Positions 17,886 to 27,012 of a stretch of DNA of 64,000 nt are shown here, in pieces. Position 1 is the first letter of the stretch; each line of letters starts with the position of its first letter. Both the position numbers and the translations under genes were made by a program. Origin of the DNA: Pseudomonas brassicacearum subsp. brassicacearum. GTDB lineage: Bacteria; Pseudomonadota; Gammaproteobacteria; Pseudomonadales; Pseudomonadaceae. The notes below the pieces were generated by a model that saw only the letters and a list, made by a program, of their open reading frames with translations, was not told the DNA's origin and ran no database searches. Where the stretch lies: contig NZ_VZPJ01000001.1 in NCBI RefSeq assembly GCF_008801605.1, forward strand, positions 372,001 to 436,000, written 5' to 3'.

Positions 17886-19139
17886 CTACCAAAGCGCGAT
17901 GTCGTAGGTGAAATAGATCCGGTTGCTGTCACGGCCACGGGAAAAGTCCGAGCGATAGACGTAGTTGCGCAACTTCACCCCCAGCCCCTTGAACGTACCC
18001 TGCTGCACCACGTAGGCGATCTCTGCGTCACGCTCCCACTCTTTGACGGTGGTATTGGACTTGCCGTCGTTGCCGCTCAGGTAGCGGGTGGAAAATGTCA
18101 GGCCGGGCACACCGAGGCGAGCGAAGTCGTAGCCATAACCGAGCATCCAGGTCTTCTCGTCTTCCTCGATGAACTTGCCGATCCCGACGTTGCTGAAGGA
18201 GTACACCGTGGCGCCGCTGACATAAGGCAGGCCCGCCTCGCCGCTGAGGGTTTGATAGCCGGCGCTCAGTGTATGGCCGACAACGGCGTAGGACAGCGAT
18301 CCGCTGAGCATGTCGTTGTCGATCTTGCCACCGTAGGCCGACCCCGAATCGACGCTGTTGAAGTAGCGCAGGTCGCTGGTCAATACCCCAGCGCCCAAGG
18401 GCAGATCATGCTGGATGCCGGCAAAATTCTGTCGATAGAAATTCTCCAGCTCGCCATAGAAGTAGCTCAGGCGGATGTTTTTGCCCAACTTGTAGTCGGC
18501 ACCGGCATAGCTGAAGTCACCGGACTTATCGCCGCCGTAGCCATCGGGCACGATGGGCATGCTGTCGCTCGAATCGCGCAGCTTGAAACGCTCCAGATAC
18601 CCGCCGGTGATGGTGAGGTTGTCGATGTCAGTGCTGCTGATCTGGGTGCCCTGGTAAGTCTGGGGCAACAGCCGCGCATCGTTGTAGACCAGCACCGGAG
18701 TCTTGGGCAGCAACGTGCCGTATTTGAGCGTGGTCTTGGCCACCCTGGCCTTGGCGGTCATCCCTGCGCTGGCAAACTCGTCGGCGGCGCGACCGTCGTC
18801 ATGCACCGGTAGCAGGCCGGTGCCGCTGCGACCACGCCCGGAGTCGAGCTTGACCCCGAGCAGGCCCAGGGCGTCGACCCCGAAGCCGATGGTGCCCGGC
18901 GTAAAGCCTGACTGGTAATCCAGCAGGAAGCCCTGGGCCCATTCGGTGCGCTCACTCTTGGCGGTCCTCGCCGCCCGTGCGCTCATCCCGTGCTCGTCGC
19001 GAAAATTTTCGTTGAAGTAGACGTTGCGCAATTGCAGCTTGAGTTTGCTGTCGTCGATGAAACCTTCGGCACTGGCCGAGGCCAGAGGCAACAGCCCAAG
19101 GATTGGAAACAAAGCCCCGCGGGTAAGCAAAGTGGTCAT
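17886..19139 (-). CDS. OprD family outer-membrane porin
   Basis: A 417-residue porin with signal peptide (MTTLLTRGALFPILGLLPLASASA). The mature protein starts EGFIDDSKLKLQLRNVYFNENFRDE and carries the OprD features EWAQGFLLDYQSGFTPGTIGFGVDALGLLGVKLDSG and an aromatic C-terminal residue (YFTYDIALW). OprD-family channels admit carboxylates or amino acids. Its place downstream of CitMHS and DctA-type carriers and a tricarboxylate tautomerase, all on the same strand, suggests it admits a di- or tricarboxylate through the outer membrane. Confidence 0.92.
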   Translation of the reverse strand: MTTLLTRGALFPILGLLPLASASAEGFIDDSKLKLQLRNVYFNENFRDEHGMSARAARTAKSERTEWAQGFLLDYQSGFTPGTIGFGVDALGLLGVKLDSGRGRSGTGLLPVHDDGRAADEFASAGMTAKARVAKTTLKYGTLLPKTPVLVYNDARLLPQTYQGTQISSTDIDNLTITGGYLERFKLRDSSDSMPIVPDGYGGDKSGDFSYAGADYKLGKNIRLSYFYGELENFYRQNFAGIQHDLPLGAGVLTSDLRYFNSVDSGSAYGGKIDNDMLSGSLSYAVVGHTLSAGYQTLSGEAGLPYVSGATVYSFSNVGIGKFIEEDEKTWMLGYGYDFARLGVPGLTFSTRYLSGNDGKSNTTVKEWERDAEIAYVVQQGTFKGLGVKLRNYVYRSDFSRGRDSNRIYFTYDIALW

Positions 19140-19231
19140 GTCGAGCTACTCGTTGTTGTTATTTGGCGTGCAAGCCAGCGCACACCCGCTTGCGCAGGCG
19201 TGTCAGGCAAAAAGCTAAGGTGTCGGGTGAA

Positions 19232-20536
19232 TCAGGAAAACAGCGTCAGCGCCCCGGTCAGCAGCGCCAGTGCAGTAATCACCAGGGACGTGAGCACCGC
19301 CCATTTGACGGTGGCTTTCTGGAAGTCGCCAAGGTCGCGGTCAACCATGCCCACCAGCAACAAGGTCGAGGCCACCAGCGGGCTCATCAAGTGCACCGGC
19401 TGGCCGAGAATGGACGCCCGGGCAATTTCCACCGGATCGATGCCATAGGCGGCAGCGGCATTGGCCAGGATCGGCACGACACCGAAGTAGTAGGCATCGT
19501 TGGACAATACGAAGGTCAGCGGCATGCTGGTAATCGCCACCACCAGCGGGAACAGATGGCCCCAGGAAGGCGGAATCCAGTCGACCAGGGTTTGTGCCAG
19601 GGCATCGACCATTTTCGTCCCGGAAAAAATCCCGGCGAAGATGCCCGCGGCGAACACCAGCAGGACCACGGTCATGGCGTTGCCCGAGTGGGCGAGAATG
19701 CGCTCCTTCTGAATGTCCAACTGCGGATAGTTGATCATCAGCGCCAGGACGAAACCGATCAGGAACAGGATCGCCGAGTGCATGAGCCCCATCACCAGCG
19801 CAACCATCACCGCAACCACCAGCAGCAGGTTGACGTAGGCCAGCTTCGGACGCTTGTGCGGCGTATTCTCGATGATCGCGTTGATGTAGCAGTCACCGCC
19901 ACCGCTTTGCAGCTGGACGTTGCCGATGCGCTTGCGCTCGGCACGACCTAGCAGGAACGCCGTGAACACCACCCACATCGCACCGCCGATCATGGTCGGC
20001 AGCAAGGGCACGAAGTACTCACCGGCATCCAGGCCCAATGCCGCGATCGCGCGGGTCGCCGGGCCGCCCCAAGGGGTCATGCCGCTCATGATGCTCAAGG
20101 AGAGCATGGAAACAGTCGCCAGGATCATCGGATTCATGCCGATGCGTTTGTACAGCGGCAGCATCGCGGCACAGGTGATCATGTAAGTCGTCGTGCCGTC
20201 ACCGTCCAGCGCCACCAACAGCGACAGCAGCGCAGTGCCCACGGCGATCTTCATCGGGTCGCCATTGACCCGCTTGAGGATTTTGCGGATCAACGGGTCG
20301 AACAGACCGGCGTCGATCATCAGGCCGAAAAACAGGATCGCGAACAACAACAGTGCCGCCGACGGCGCGACCATTTTCAGGCCGTCCAACATCATCTTGC
20401 CGGTGGTCCCGCCAAAGCCGCCGAGCACGGCAAAGACGATGGGCACCACCGTCAGGGCGACGATCGGTGACAACCGTTTGGTCATTATCAGGAAGGTAAA
20501 GACCACCACCATGGCCAAGCCAAGTAAAGCGAGCAT
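19232..20536 (-). CDS. CitMHS family metal-citrate/tricarboxylate symporter
   Basis: A 434-residue inner-membrane carrier with about 11-12 helices. MTPWGGPATRAIAALG and LVALDGDGTTTYMITCAAMLPLY are hallmark motifs of CitMHS proteins, which take up citrate complexed with divalent metal together with protons. It is 92 bases upstream of the porin gene and 140 bases downstream of the dicarboxylate carrier. The operon context with a 4-oxalomesaconate tautomerase homologue hints that the substrate may be a citrate-like tricarboxylate other than citrate. Confidence 0.9.
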   Translation of the reverse strand: MLALLGLAMVVVFTFLIMTKRLSPIVALTVVPIVFAVLGGFGGTTGKMMLDGLKMVAPSAALLLFAILFFGLMIDAGLFDPLIRKILKRVNGDPMKIAVGTALLSLLVALDGDGTTTYMITCAAMLPLYKRIGMNPMILATVSMLSLSIMSGMTPWGGPATRAIAALGLDAGEYFVPLLPTMIGGAMWVVFTAFLLGRAERKRIGNVQLQSGGGDCYINAIIENTPHKRPKLAYVNLLLVVAVMVALVMGLMHSAILFLIGFVLALMINYPQLDIQKERILAHSGNAMTVVLLVFAAGIFAGIFSGTKMVDALAQTLVDWIPPSWGHLFPLVVAITSMPLTFVLSNDAYYFGVVPILANAAAAYGIDPVEIARASILGQPVHLMSPLVASTLLLVGMVDRDLGDFQKATVKWAVLTSLVITALALLTGALTLFS

Positions 20537-20598
20537 ATGTCAGTTCTCTTGTTGTTATGAGTAGCTTGGCTGACATTCAGGCGCACGCCCCCCAACCC

Positions 20599-20627
20599 GC
20601 CAGGCAACACGCAAAAGTGTGCCTGGC
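20599..20627. terminator. Hairpin between dicarboxylate and citrate carrier genes
   Basis: GCCAGGCA (20599-20606) pairs with TGCCTGGC (20620-20627), extended by ACAC/GTGT with a single bulge, leaving a short A-rich loop. There is no U-run. It may be an mRNA-processing or stability element inside the operon rather than a full terminator. Confidence 0.5.
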
Positions 20628-20676
20628 GCAGGTAGTGAGTGAGCTGATGTGGTGCCGTCGAGTCAGCCGCGAGCGG

Positions 20677-21990
20677 CTAGATGTGTTTGGCGACCTTCGT
20701 GTCGTCCCAGGCTGAGTCCGTTGCCGGGGTCTGCGTCAGGGCGGGTTTGCCATCCAGGGTCCGCAACAGGAGTTCGCGGTCGCAGGCATTCTCCGAAAGG
20801 GAGATCACCACGGTCGCAACGGCGTTGCTCGCCAGGCTGGTCAACGCCCGCGCTTCGGACATGAACCGGTCGATCCCGATCAACAGGGCCAGGCCCGCCA
20901 GGGGAATGTCGTGGATGACCGTCAAGGTCGAGGCCAGGGCGACAAACCCGCTGCCGGTCACACCCGCGGCCCCCTTTGACGACAGCAGCATGATCGCCAG
21001 CATGCTGATGACCTGGGTCAGCGTCAGGTCGATGTTGCAGGCCTGGGCAATGAAGATCGCCGCCAGCGACAGGTAGATCGCCGTGCCGTCGAGGTTGAAC
21101 GAGTAACCTGTCGGCAGCACCAGCCCCACGACGCCTTTCTTGCAACCCAGGGCCTGGAGTTTTTCCAACATTCGCGGCATCACCGGTTCGGTCGAGGACG
21201 TCCCCAGTACCACCAGGAATTCTTCACGCAGATAACGCAGCAGCTTCCAGAGGCTGAAGCCATGTGCGCGGCAGATGCTGCCCAACACCACGAAGACGAA
21301 GAAGGCGCAGGCGATATACAAGGTCATGATCAGCTTGGCCAGCGAGCCCAGCGACGTGATCCCGTACTGCCCCACCGTGAAGGCCAAGGCCCCGAAAGCG
21401 CCGATCGGAGCGAAACGCATCAGGTAGGAGAAAATCTTGAAGACCATGTGCGAAGCTGATTCCAGGACCTCCAGCACCGGCTTGCCGCGCTCACCCAAGG
21501 ACGACAGGGCAAAACCGCAGAGCACCGCGATAAACAGCACCGGCAACACCTCGCCTTTATTGAAGGCGCCGATAAAGGTGTCGGGAATGATGTGCATGAA
21601 GAAGTCCACCACGCTCAGTTTCGCGGCGGATTCGGTGTACTGCGACAATCCTTGGGTGCTCAACTGCGTCGGATCGATGTTCATGCCCGCGCCGGGCTTG
21701 AACAGGTAGACCGACACCAGGCCGATGATCAGGCTGATCACCGTCAGCGCCAGGAACAACAGCATGGTCTTGCTCAACAAACGCCCCAGCGAGCGCTTGT
21801 CGCTCATGCCGGCGATGCCGGTGACAATGGTGCAGAACACCACCGGCGCGATCATCATCTTGATCAGCTTGATGAAGGCATCACCCAGCGGCTTCAGGGC
21901 AATTGCCTGTTGCGACCAGAAATGCCCGACGACCACGCCCAGCAGCACGGCGCAGATGATCTGGAAGTAGAGCGATTTAACAACTTTCAT
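20677..21990 (-). CDS. DctA-type dicarboxylate/amino acid:cation symporter
   Basis: A 437-residue DAACS-family carrier. The signature LSSKGAAGVTGSGFVALASTL, the VLGTSSTEPVMPRM re-entrant loop and LPTGYSFNLDGTAIYLSLAAIFIAQA match DctA, which imports C4-dicarboxylates with protons or sodium. The ATG at 21990 has GGGTG upstream and gives a DctA-like N-terminus (MKVVKSLYFQ); an ATG four codons earlier is possible. In DctA the usual TSSTESVMP reads TSSTEPVMP here. It is 53 bases downstream of the tautomerase gene, so probably cotranscribed; possibly a specialised DctA paralogue. Confidence 0.9.
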   Translation of the reverse strand: MKVVKSLYFQIICAVLLGVVVGHFWSQQAIALKPLGDAFIKLIKMMIAPVVFCTIVTGIAGMSDKRSLGRLLSKTMLLFLALTVISLIIGLVSVYLFKPGAGMNIDPTQLSTQGLSQYTESAAKLSVVDFFMHIIPDTFIGAFNKGEVLPVLFIAVLCGFALSSLGERGKPVLEVLESASHMVFKIFSYLMRFAPIGAFGALAFTVGQYGITSLGSLAKLIMTLYIACAFFVFVVLGSICRAHGFSLWKLLRYLREEFLVVLGTSSTEPVMPRMLEKLQALGCKKGVVGLVLPTGYSFNLDGTAIYLSLAAIFIAQACNIDLTLTQVISMLAIMLLSSKGAAGVTGSGFVALASTLTVIHDIPLAGLALLIGIDRFMSEARALTSLASNAVATVVISLSENACDRELLLRTLDGKPALTQTPATDSAWDDTKVAKHI

Positions 21991-22043
21991 GGCATCACCC
22001 ATTTTTAGAATTGTTCTGATGCAAAAGACCCTGGCTGCCTGGG

Positions 22044-23126
22044 CTATCCGGCCAGCCGCTGGGACGCCGTGGCGTAGACGTAACCTGAGAAAAGCCGGCG
22101 CGCGGTACGTACTACCGAAGCCCGAATGGTCTCACCCTTTTCACCGGTGTAGGACAGTACGACATCAATGCCGCCGCTTGGGTGCTCAATCCGAACCTGT
22201 TGCAAGCGCGGCTCGCTGACGATGCCAAGCAACTGTGCGACGACGCTGTCTTCGGTCACACACGCAGTGGCCAAGCCGATGGAACCGGTGATCGCCAGGG
22301 CGCGGTGACAGTTGTGCGGCATGAAATAACGCACCTGGACCGTCCCGCCAGACTTGGCCGGAGACACCAGCACCGGTTTGGGAATGACCTTGTCACTGAC
22401 ATCACCCAAGCCCATGGCCAGGCCGGCTTTCAGGCGCAGGGACTCCAGGCGCTGCAGGAAGGCTTTATCGGCGTCCAGCTCAGCGGGGCTTTCATCGCCG
22501 CGCTTGCCAAGCTGACTGGCTTGAACGATCACCATCGGCATCGCCATGTCGATGCAGGTCACCGGGATGCCGTCGATCAGGTCCTGGGGTTGTCCAGTGG
22601 GAAAGAGTTTCCCTGTCTTGCTGCCCGCCGCATCGAGAAAGGTCAGTTGCACCGGAGCCGCTGTGCCAGGCACGCCATCGATGGCGGTATCGCCTTCATA
22701 GCGGACTTTGCCTTCCGGGGTTTGCACTTCGGAATTCACGAAAGTCCCGGTATTGAGGTTGCGAATACGCACCCGGGTCAGGTCGCCGGAAGGCTTGACC
22801 AGTCCCTGCTCGATAGCGAACGGGCCGACGGCGCAGAGCATGTTGCCGCAGTTGGGGGCGGTATCGACCCGACGCTGGGAAACCATGACCTGGACGAACA
22901 AATAATCGACATCCGCATCAGGGTGCAGCGATGGGCTGACGATCGCCACTTTGCTGGTTTGTGGACTGCCGCCACCGATGCCGTCGATTTCCAACTCATG
23001 GCCCGAGCCCATCAGGTTGAGCAGCAGCTCGTCACGTTCGGCGATGGCGACCGGCAGATCCCAGGCGAGAAATACCGGGCCTTTGGACGTACCGCCGCGC
23101 ATTAGCACACAAGGAATTCGCTGCAT
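22044..23126 (-). CDS. PrpF/GalD family 4-oxalomesaconate tautomerase homologue
   Basis: A 360-residue protein of the PrpF-like isomerase family (diaminopimelate-epimerase fold). The start at 23126 gives MQRIPCVLMRGGTSKGPVFLA, the GalD opening. APNCGNMLCAVGPFAIEQGL contains the conserved active-site Cys, with PHNCHRALAITGSIGLATA later. GalD interconverts keto and enol 4-oxalomesaconate in gallate degradation; PrpF isomerises 2-methylaconitate. No gallate dioxygenase, hydratase or aldolase is next to it, so the true substrate may be an aconitate-like tricarboxylate supplied by the linked carriers. Confidence 0.88.
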   Translation of the reverse strand: MQRIPCVLMRGGTSKGPVFLAWDLPVAIAERDELLLNLMGSGHELEIDGIGGGSPQTSKVAIVSPSLHPDADVDYLFVQVMVSQRRVDTAPNCGNMLCAVGPFAIEQGLVKPSGDLTRVRIRNLNTGTFVNSEVQTPEGKVRYEGDTAIDGVPGTAAPVQLTFLDAAGSKTGKLFPTGQPQDLIDGIPVTCIDMAMPMVIVQASQLGKRGDESPAELDADKAFLQRLESLRLKAGLAMGLGDVSDKVIPKPVLVSPAKSGGTVQVRYFMPHNCHRALAITGSIGLATACVTEDSVVAQLLGIVSEPRLQQVRIEHPSGGIDVVLSYTGEKGETIRASVVRTARRLFSGYVYATASQRLAG

Positions 23127-23144
23127 GTTCACTAACTCTTGTTG

Positions 23145-23163
23145 ATCAATCTGGATAATTGAT
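23145..23163. promoter_or_regulatory. ATCAAT-N7-ATTGAT operator candidate for the divergent LysR regulator
   Basis: A perfect 19-base inverted repeat, ATCAAT-CTGGATA-ATTGAT, in the 169-base gap between the tautomerase gene and the divergent LysR gene. LysR-type regulators bind interrupted dyads of this size (T-N11-A core) upstream of target promoters. It lies 19 bases from the tautomerase start. Confidence 0.6.
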
Positions 23164-23295
23164 GCTCTGGAAACAAGAGTGGCAGGGTTTGAAAAGTGTT
23201 TCCAATGCAAAGATCAGAGCGATTATTGCGTTTCACAAATGAATTGCTTTACGCTAATTATCATCGCGCACGGCCCTTCCTCGGTGAGGTAGCAC

Positions 23296-24186
23296 ATGGA
23301 ATATGAACTCCAGGACATACGATCTTTCGTGAAAATCGCCGAACTCGGCAGTTTCCACGAAGCCGCTGACGCACTGCATCTGTCGCAACCAGCCTTGAGC
23401 CGACGGATGAAAAAACTCGAGGAAGGCCTGGGAACCGCTTTACTCGATCGCACCACCCGCAAGGTCAGCCTGACGAGCGTCGGCCGTGATTTCCTGCCCA
23501 AGGCGCGGCGCCTGCTGGATGATTTCGACGACTCGATTCTCAACATCCGCGAGCTGGCGGAGCGGCAGATCGGCCGGGTAACTTTGGCCTGCATTCCCAC
23601 GGCAGCGTTTTATTTCCTGCCTTCGGTGATCCGCCTCTACAACGAGCGCTACCCGAAAATCCGCATCCGCCTGCTCGACCTCAGCGCCAACGAAGGGCTC
23701 GAAGCGGTTCTGCGCGGCGAAGCCGACTTCGGCATCAACATGATGAGCGGCCAGCACCCGGACATCGAGTTCGTGCCCCTGGTCAACGAACCCTTTGTGC
23801 TGGCCTGCCGGCGCGATCATGAATTGGCTGAACGCAGTGCGGTTACCTGGTCGGAACTCAGTGATTATCGGCTGATCGGTGTTGGTCGCCTGAGCGGCAA
23901 CCGCATGCTGCTGGACCACGCACTGTCGGGCCTGAGCTGGCGCCCGCAATGGTTTTACGAAGTGCAGCACCTGTCCACGTCGCTGGGATTGGTCGAGGCT
24001 GGCCTCGGCGTGTCGGCGATGCCCAGCCTGGCGATGCCGGCCGGGGATCATCCAACGCTGGTCAGCGTGCCGCTGATCGAGCCGGTGGTAAACCGCTCGC
24101 TGGGCCTGGTCTACCGCCGGGGCGCATCGCTCTCCCCGGCTGCGGAGAAGTTCGTCTCGATCCTGCTTGAGCAGTGGCCGCAATGA
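23296..24186 (+). CDS. LysR family regulator of the tricarboxylate operon
   Basis: A 296-residue LysR-type regulator. The N-terminal winged helix (MEYELQDIRSFVKIAELGSFHEAADALHLSQPALSRRMKKLEEGLGT...) is followed by a two-lobed effector domain (VTLACIPTAAFYFLPSVIRLYNERYPKI). It is divergent from the tautomerase-dctA-citMHS-porin operon, the usual geometry for a LysR activator and its target, with a dyad in the shared promoter region. Its 3' end overlaps the convergent MFS gene by 76 bases. Confidence 0.92.
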   Translation: MEYELQDIRSFVKIAELGSFHEAADALHLSQPALSRRMKKLEEGLGTALLDRTTRKVSLTSVGRDFLPKARRLLDDFDDSILNIRELAERQIGRVTLACIPTAAFYFLPSVIRLYNERYPKIRIRLLDLSANEGLEAVLRGEADFGINMMSGQHPDIEFVPLVNEPFVLACRRDHELAERSAVTWSELSDYRLIGVGRLSGNRMLLDHALSGLSWRPQWFYEVQHLSTSLGLVEAGLGVSAMPSLAMPAGDHPTLVSVPLIEPVVNRSLGLVYRRGASLSPAAEKFVSILLEQWPQ

Positions 24187-25397
24187 AGCGAGAGCCTCCA
24201 CACTGCCAACGCGGCGAGGCTGATCAAGGCGCCTAGCAGGCTGACCGCCATCCAGCCCCACAGCGCATAAACCTGGGTCGCGGCCGCCGCGCCCAGCGCG
24301 CTGCCCGCCGAGTAGAAACACATGTACGCGCCGACCATGCGACTTTGCGCGTCGGGCCGTGCTGCGAAGATCAAGCTCTGGTTGGTGACATGCACGGCTT
24401 GCACCGCGAAGTCGAGCAACACCACGCCGCACACCAGTGCGATCAGGGAGGTTTCGGTAAACGTGATAGGCAGCCAGGAGAGCGTCAGGAGCCCCAGCGA
24501 CCAGCCGGTAACGCGTTGTCCAAAGCCTTGATCGGCCCAGCGACCGGCCCTTCTGGCTGCCAGGGCCCCGGCGACGCCAGCCAGGCCAAACAGGCCGATG
24601 GCCGTATGTGAAAGCGACAGCGGCGCGGCGCTCAACGGCAGCACCATGGCGGTCCATAACACCGAAAACGCGGCAAAGATCAGCAAGGCCAGCAGCCCCC
24701 TGATCCGTAGCACCGGCTCGGTCATGAACAGCTTGAACAGCGACCGGATGAGCGCCAGGTAAGGCTGCCGGTCAGGTGACGACACGGCGGCAGGCACCAC
24801 TGCCCAGAACACTGCCGCGATGGTCAGCATCAATCCCGCGGAAACGAAATAAACCCCGCGCCAGCCCGCCAGATCGGCAATCACTCCAGAGGTAAACCGC
24901 GCCAGGAGAATACCCAGGACCACGCCGCTGGTGACGGTTCCCACGGCCTGCCCCCGTTGGGAGGGCGTAGACAGCACGGCGGCATAGGCCACCAGCACTT
25001 GGACAACCACCGCCAGCAAGCCCATCACGATCATGGCCCCCAGCAAAGCCAACCAATGCTGGGCGGCACCGACGACCGCCAGCACAAGCGCGGACAACAC
25101 CAATTGCGCGAAAACCAGGCGTTTACGGTTGACCCTGTCCCCCAGCGGGACGATGAACAGCAACCCCAGCGCGTAACCCACCTGAGTGGCCGTCACCACC
25201 ACCCCGATAAATCCTGACGCGACGCCCAGGCTCTCGGCCATCGAGGCGAGCAAGGGCTGGGCGAAGTAGACATTGGCGACGGCCAGTGCGCAGGTCACGG
25301 AAAACAATAACGTGAGCGCCGGCGAAAGCCCGGCACATTGGTCGTCACTCAAATTTCCCGAAGGCTGCTGGGTGCAACAATCGACATCTGCTGTCAT
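24111..25397 (-). CDS. MFS transporter (arabinose-efflux-like)
   Basis: A 428-residue MFS protein with about 12 helices. LALTLLFSVTCALAVANVYFAQPLLASMAESLGVASGFIGVVVTATQVGYALGLLFIVPLGDRVNRKRLV gives the first helices and the DRVNRK loop 2 motif of the YnfM/arabinose-efflux branch. It is divergent from an HxlR regulator 125 bases away, a common arrangement for a regulated drug or xenobiotic pump. The last 25 codons overlap the convergent LysR gene. Confidence 0.87.
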   Translation of the reverse strand: MTADVDCCTQQPSGNLSDDQCAGLSPALTLLFSVTCALAVANVYFAQPLLASMAESLGVASGFIGVVVTATQVGYALGLLFIVPLGDRVNRKRLVFAQLVLSALVLAVVGAAQHWLALLGAMIVMGLLAVVVQVLVAYAAVLSTPSQRGQAVGTVTSGVVLGILLARFTSGVIADLAGWRGVYFVSAGLMLTIAAVFWAVVPAAVSSPDRQPYLALIRSLFKLFMTEPVLRIRGLLALLIFAAFSVLWTAMVLPLSAAPLSLSHTAIGLFGLAGVAGALAARRAGRWADQGFGQRVTGWSLGLLTLSWLPITFTETSLIALVCGVVLLDFAVQAVHVTNQSLIFAARPDAQSRMVGAYMCFYSAGSALGAAAATQVYALWGWMAVSLLGALISLAALAVWRLSLHCGHCSSRIETNFSAAGESDAPRR

Positions 25398-25422
25398 GCA
25401 CGTCTCCTTGACGCTAAACTGG

Positions 25423-25434
25423 TTTCAATTGAAA
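25423..25434. promoter_or_regulatory. TTTCAATTGAAA palindrome, candidate HxlR operator
   Basis: A perfect 12-base palindrome sits 26 bases from the MFS start and 89 bases from the HxlR start. A larger dyad AACCTGA...TCAGGTT (25434-25463) overlaps its right edge. Both lie in the divergent promoter region of a regulator-pump pair. Confidence 0.5.
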
Positions 25435-25522
25435 ACCTGACTGGATTGTTGCCTGATCAGGTTTCGATTTGCAACCACAGACATCGACCGGACTTGCGAT
25501 GCTTTTTCAGGAGGTCAATACA

Positions 25523-25981
25523 ATGGAAAACGCTTCACCGCAAAACAGCGAATGCCCGGTAGCCAGGACACTGGACGTGATTGGCGATCGCTGGTCGCTC
25601 ATGATCATTCGTGATGCATTCGACGACATTCGCCGCTTCAGCGAATTTCAGAAGAGCCTGGGCGTGGCCAAGAACATTCTGGCTTCGCGACTCAAGGCGT
25701 TGGTCGAGGTCGGGGTGTTCGACGTTCGACCCGCATCCGATGGAAGCGCCTACAAGGAATACGTCCTGACAGAGAAAGGCCGAGAGATCTTTCCGGTCGT
25801 GGTCAGCCTGCGACAGTGGGGTGAACGCTTCCTGTTCGAGCCGGGAGAAACGCGTTCCGTGCTGTTGGACAACACGTCCGGACAGGCCCTCATGCCGATG
25901 GATGTTCGATCCTCAAGCGGTCAGAAACTCGGACCGGCCGATTGCCACAGGGTGAGGCTCATTGCCGACAACCCGACGTGA
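25523..25981 (+). CDS. HxlR family transcriptional regulator
   Basis: A 152-residue MarR-like winged-helix regulator. The ATG at 25523 has a strong AGGAGG ribosome site. SECPVARTLDVIGDRWSLMIIRDAFDDIRRFSEFQKSLGVAKNILASRLKALVEVGVF is the HxlR signature, with the family's conserved single Cys near the N-terminus (Cys11), which in relatives senses reactive aldehydes or quinones. It is divergent from an MFS pump, which is its likely target. Confidence 0.9.
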   Translation: MENASPQNSECPVARTLDVIGDRWSLMIIRDAFDDIRRFSEFQKSLGVAKNILASRLKALVEVGVFDVRPASDGSAYKEYVLTEKGREIFPVVVSLRQWGERFLFEPGETRSVLLDNTSGQALMPMDVRSSSGQKLGPADCHRVRLIADNPT

Positions 25982-25993
25982 GATTGATCGTCC

Positions 25994-26869
25994 CTACCCC
26001 TTCAGTACCAACGACATGTCCGGGTACCTGGCGCACATGAAATCGACAAATGCACGCACCTTCGGTGCAGCAAGACGCCGGGACGTGTGCAAGACCCAGA
26101 GTTCGGCTTCCTTCCCCGATACCGTGCCCCACTGGACCAACTCGCCACTGGCCAACTGGTTCCATGCGATGGACTGTGGAATGAGGGCAGCCCCACCACC
26201 GGCGATGGCCGCATCGCGGATCATCAGGAACGAAGAGAAGCGCAGCCTGGGGATCGGCTCCAGAATCAGGCTGCCGCCATCGAGTGTCCAATGGGTGGGC
26301 TCGAAACTGGACATCACAACACCGGGAACTGAGCGGATGGCGCCGGGTGCAGGCCGAGGTAATCCAGGCGCGGCCACCACCACCAGCCGGTCCTTGGCGA
26401 AACAGCGACCGACTAAATCGCTGTCCGGGCTGGGGTTGATCCGGATGGCGACATCAAATTGTTCCTCGACGAGATCAACCACGCGATCCTCCGAAATGAC
26501 CTCGATCGTGACGTCCGGGTAAGCCGCACAAAACGCTGCGCCGATGCCGCCCATCGCCAGCTGCGAAAACAGGACCGGGGCAGCGACACGCAAGCGTCCG
26601 CGAGGCGTCGATACGCCCTCCTTCGCCGCCGCCATGGCTTCGACCACCTCGGCCAACGGCCCTTCGGCCCTGCTCAGCAGCAGCTCTCCAGCCTCGGTGA
26701 GCTTCAGACCACGCGCACTGCGCTCGATCAGCCTGACGCCCAATTGCTCCTCGAGGTCGGCAATGCGGCGCGACAAGGTTGCCTTGGATATTCCGCTCGC
26801 ACGGCTTGCTTTTCCCAACCCCTCGTTCGTTGCGACGAGGGTGAAATCGATCAGCGCGTTCAGGTTCAT
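25994..26869 (-). CDS. LysR family transcriptional regulator
   Basis: A 291-residue regulator. The start at 26869 (MNLNALIDFTLVATNEGLGKASRASGISKATLSRRIADLEEQLGVRLIERSARGLKLTEAG) places the helix-turn-helix in its normal position; the longer upstream frame is not LysR-like. The effector domain follows. It is divergent from an NmrA-like oxidoreductase gene with 143 bases between, so that gene is the probable target. Confidence 0.9.
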   Translation of the reverse strand: MNLNALIDFTLVATNEGLGKASRASGISKATLSRRIADLEEQLGVRLIERSARGLKLTEAGELLLSRAEGPLAEVVEAMAAAKEGVSTPRGRLRVAAPVLFSQLAMGGIGAAFCAAYPDVTIEVISEDRVVDLVEEQFDVAIRINPSPDSDLVGRCFAKDRLVVVAAPGLPRPAPGAIRSVPGVVMSSFEPTHWTLDGGSLILEPIPRLRFSSFLMIRDAAIAGGGAALIPQSIAWNQLASGELVQWGTVSGKEAELWVLHTSRRLAAPKVRAFVDFMCARYPDMSLVLKG

Positions 26870-27012
26870 GCTGTTCCACTTTTGAAACGGAGTGTCTACA
26901 TCCTGGCGTCTTCGTTTTGTTTCTGCAACGGAATATCGTTTGATCATCGCAACGGGCCGACAAGGCCGTAGCGGACTTTTCCGGCTACCCACCCTTTTGC
27001 AGGAGATTCAAC

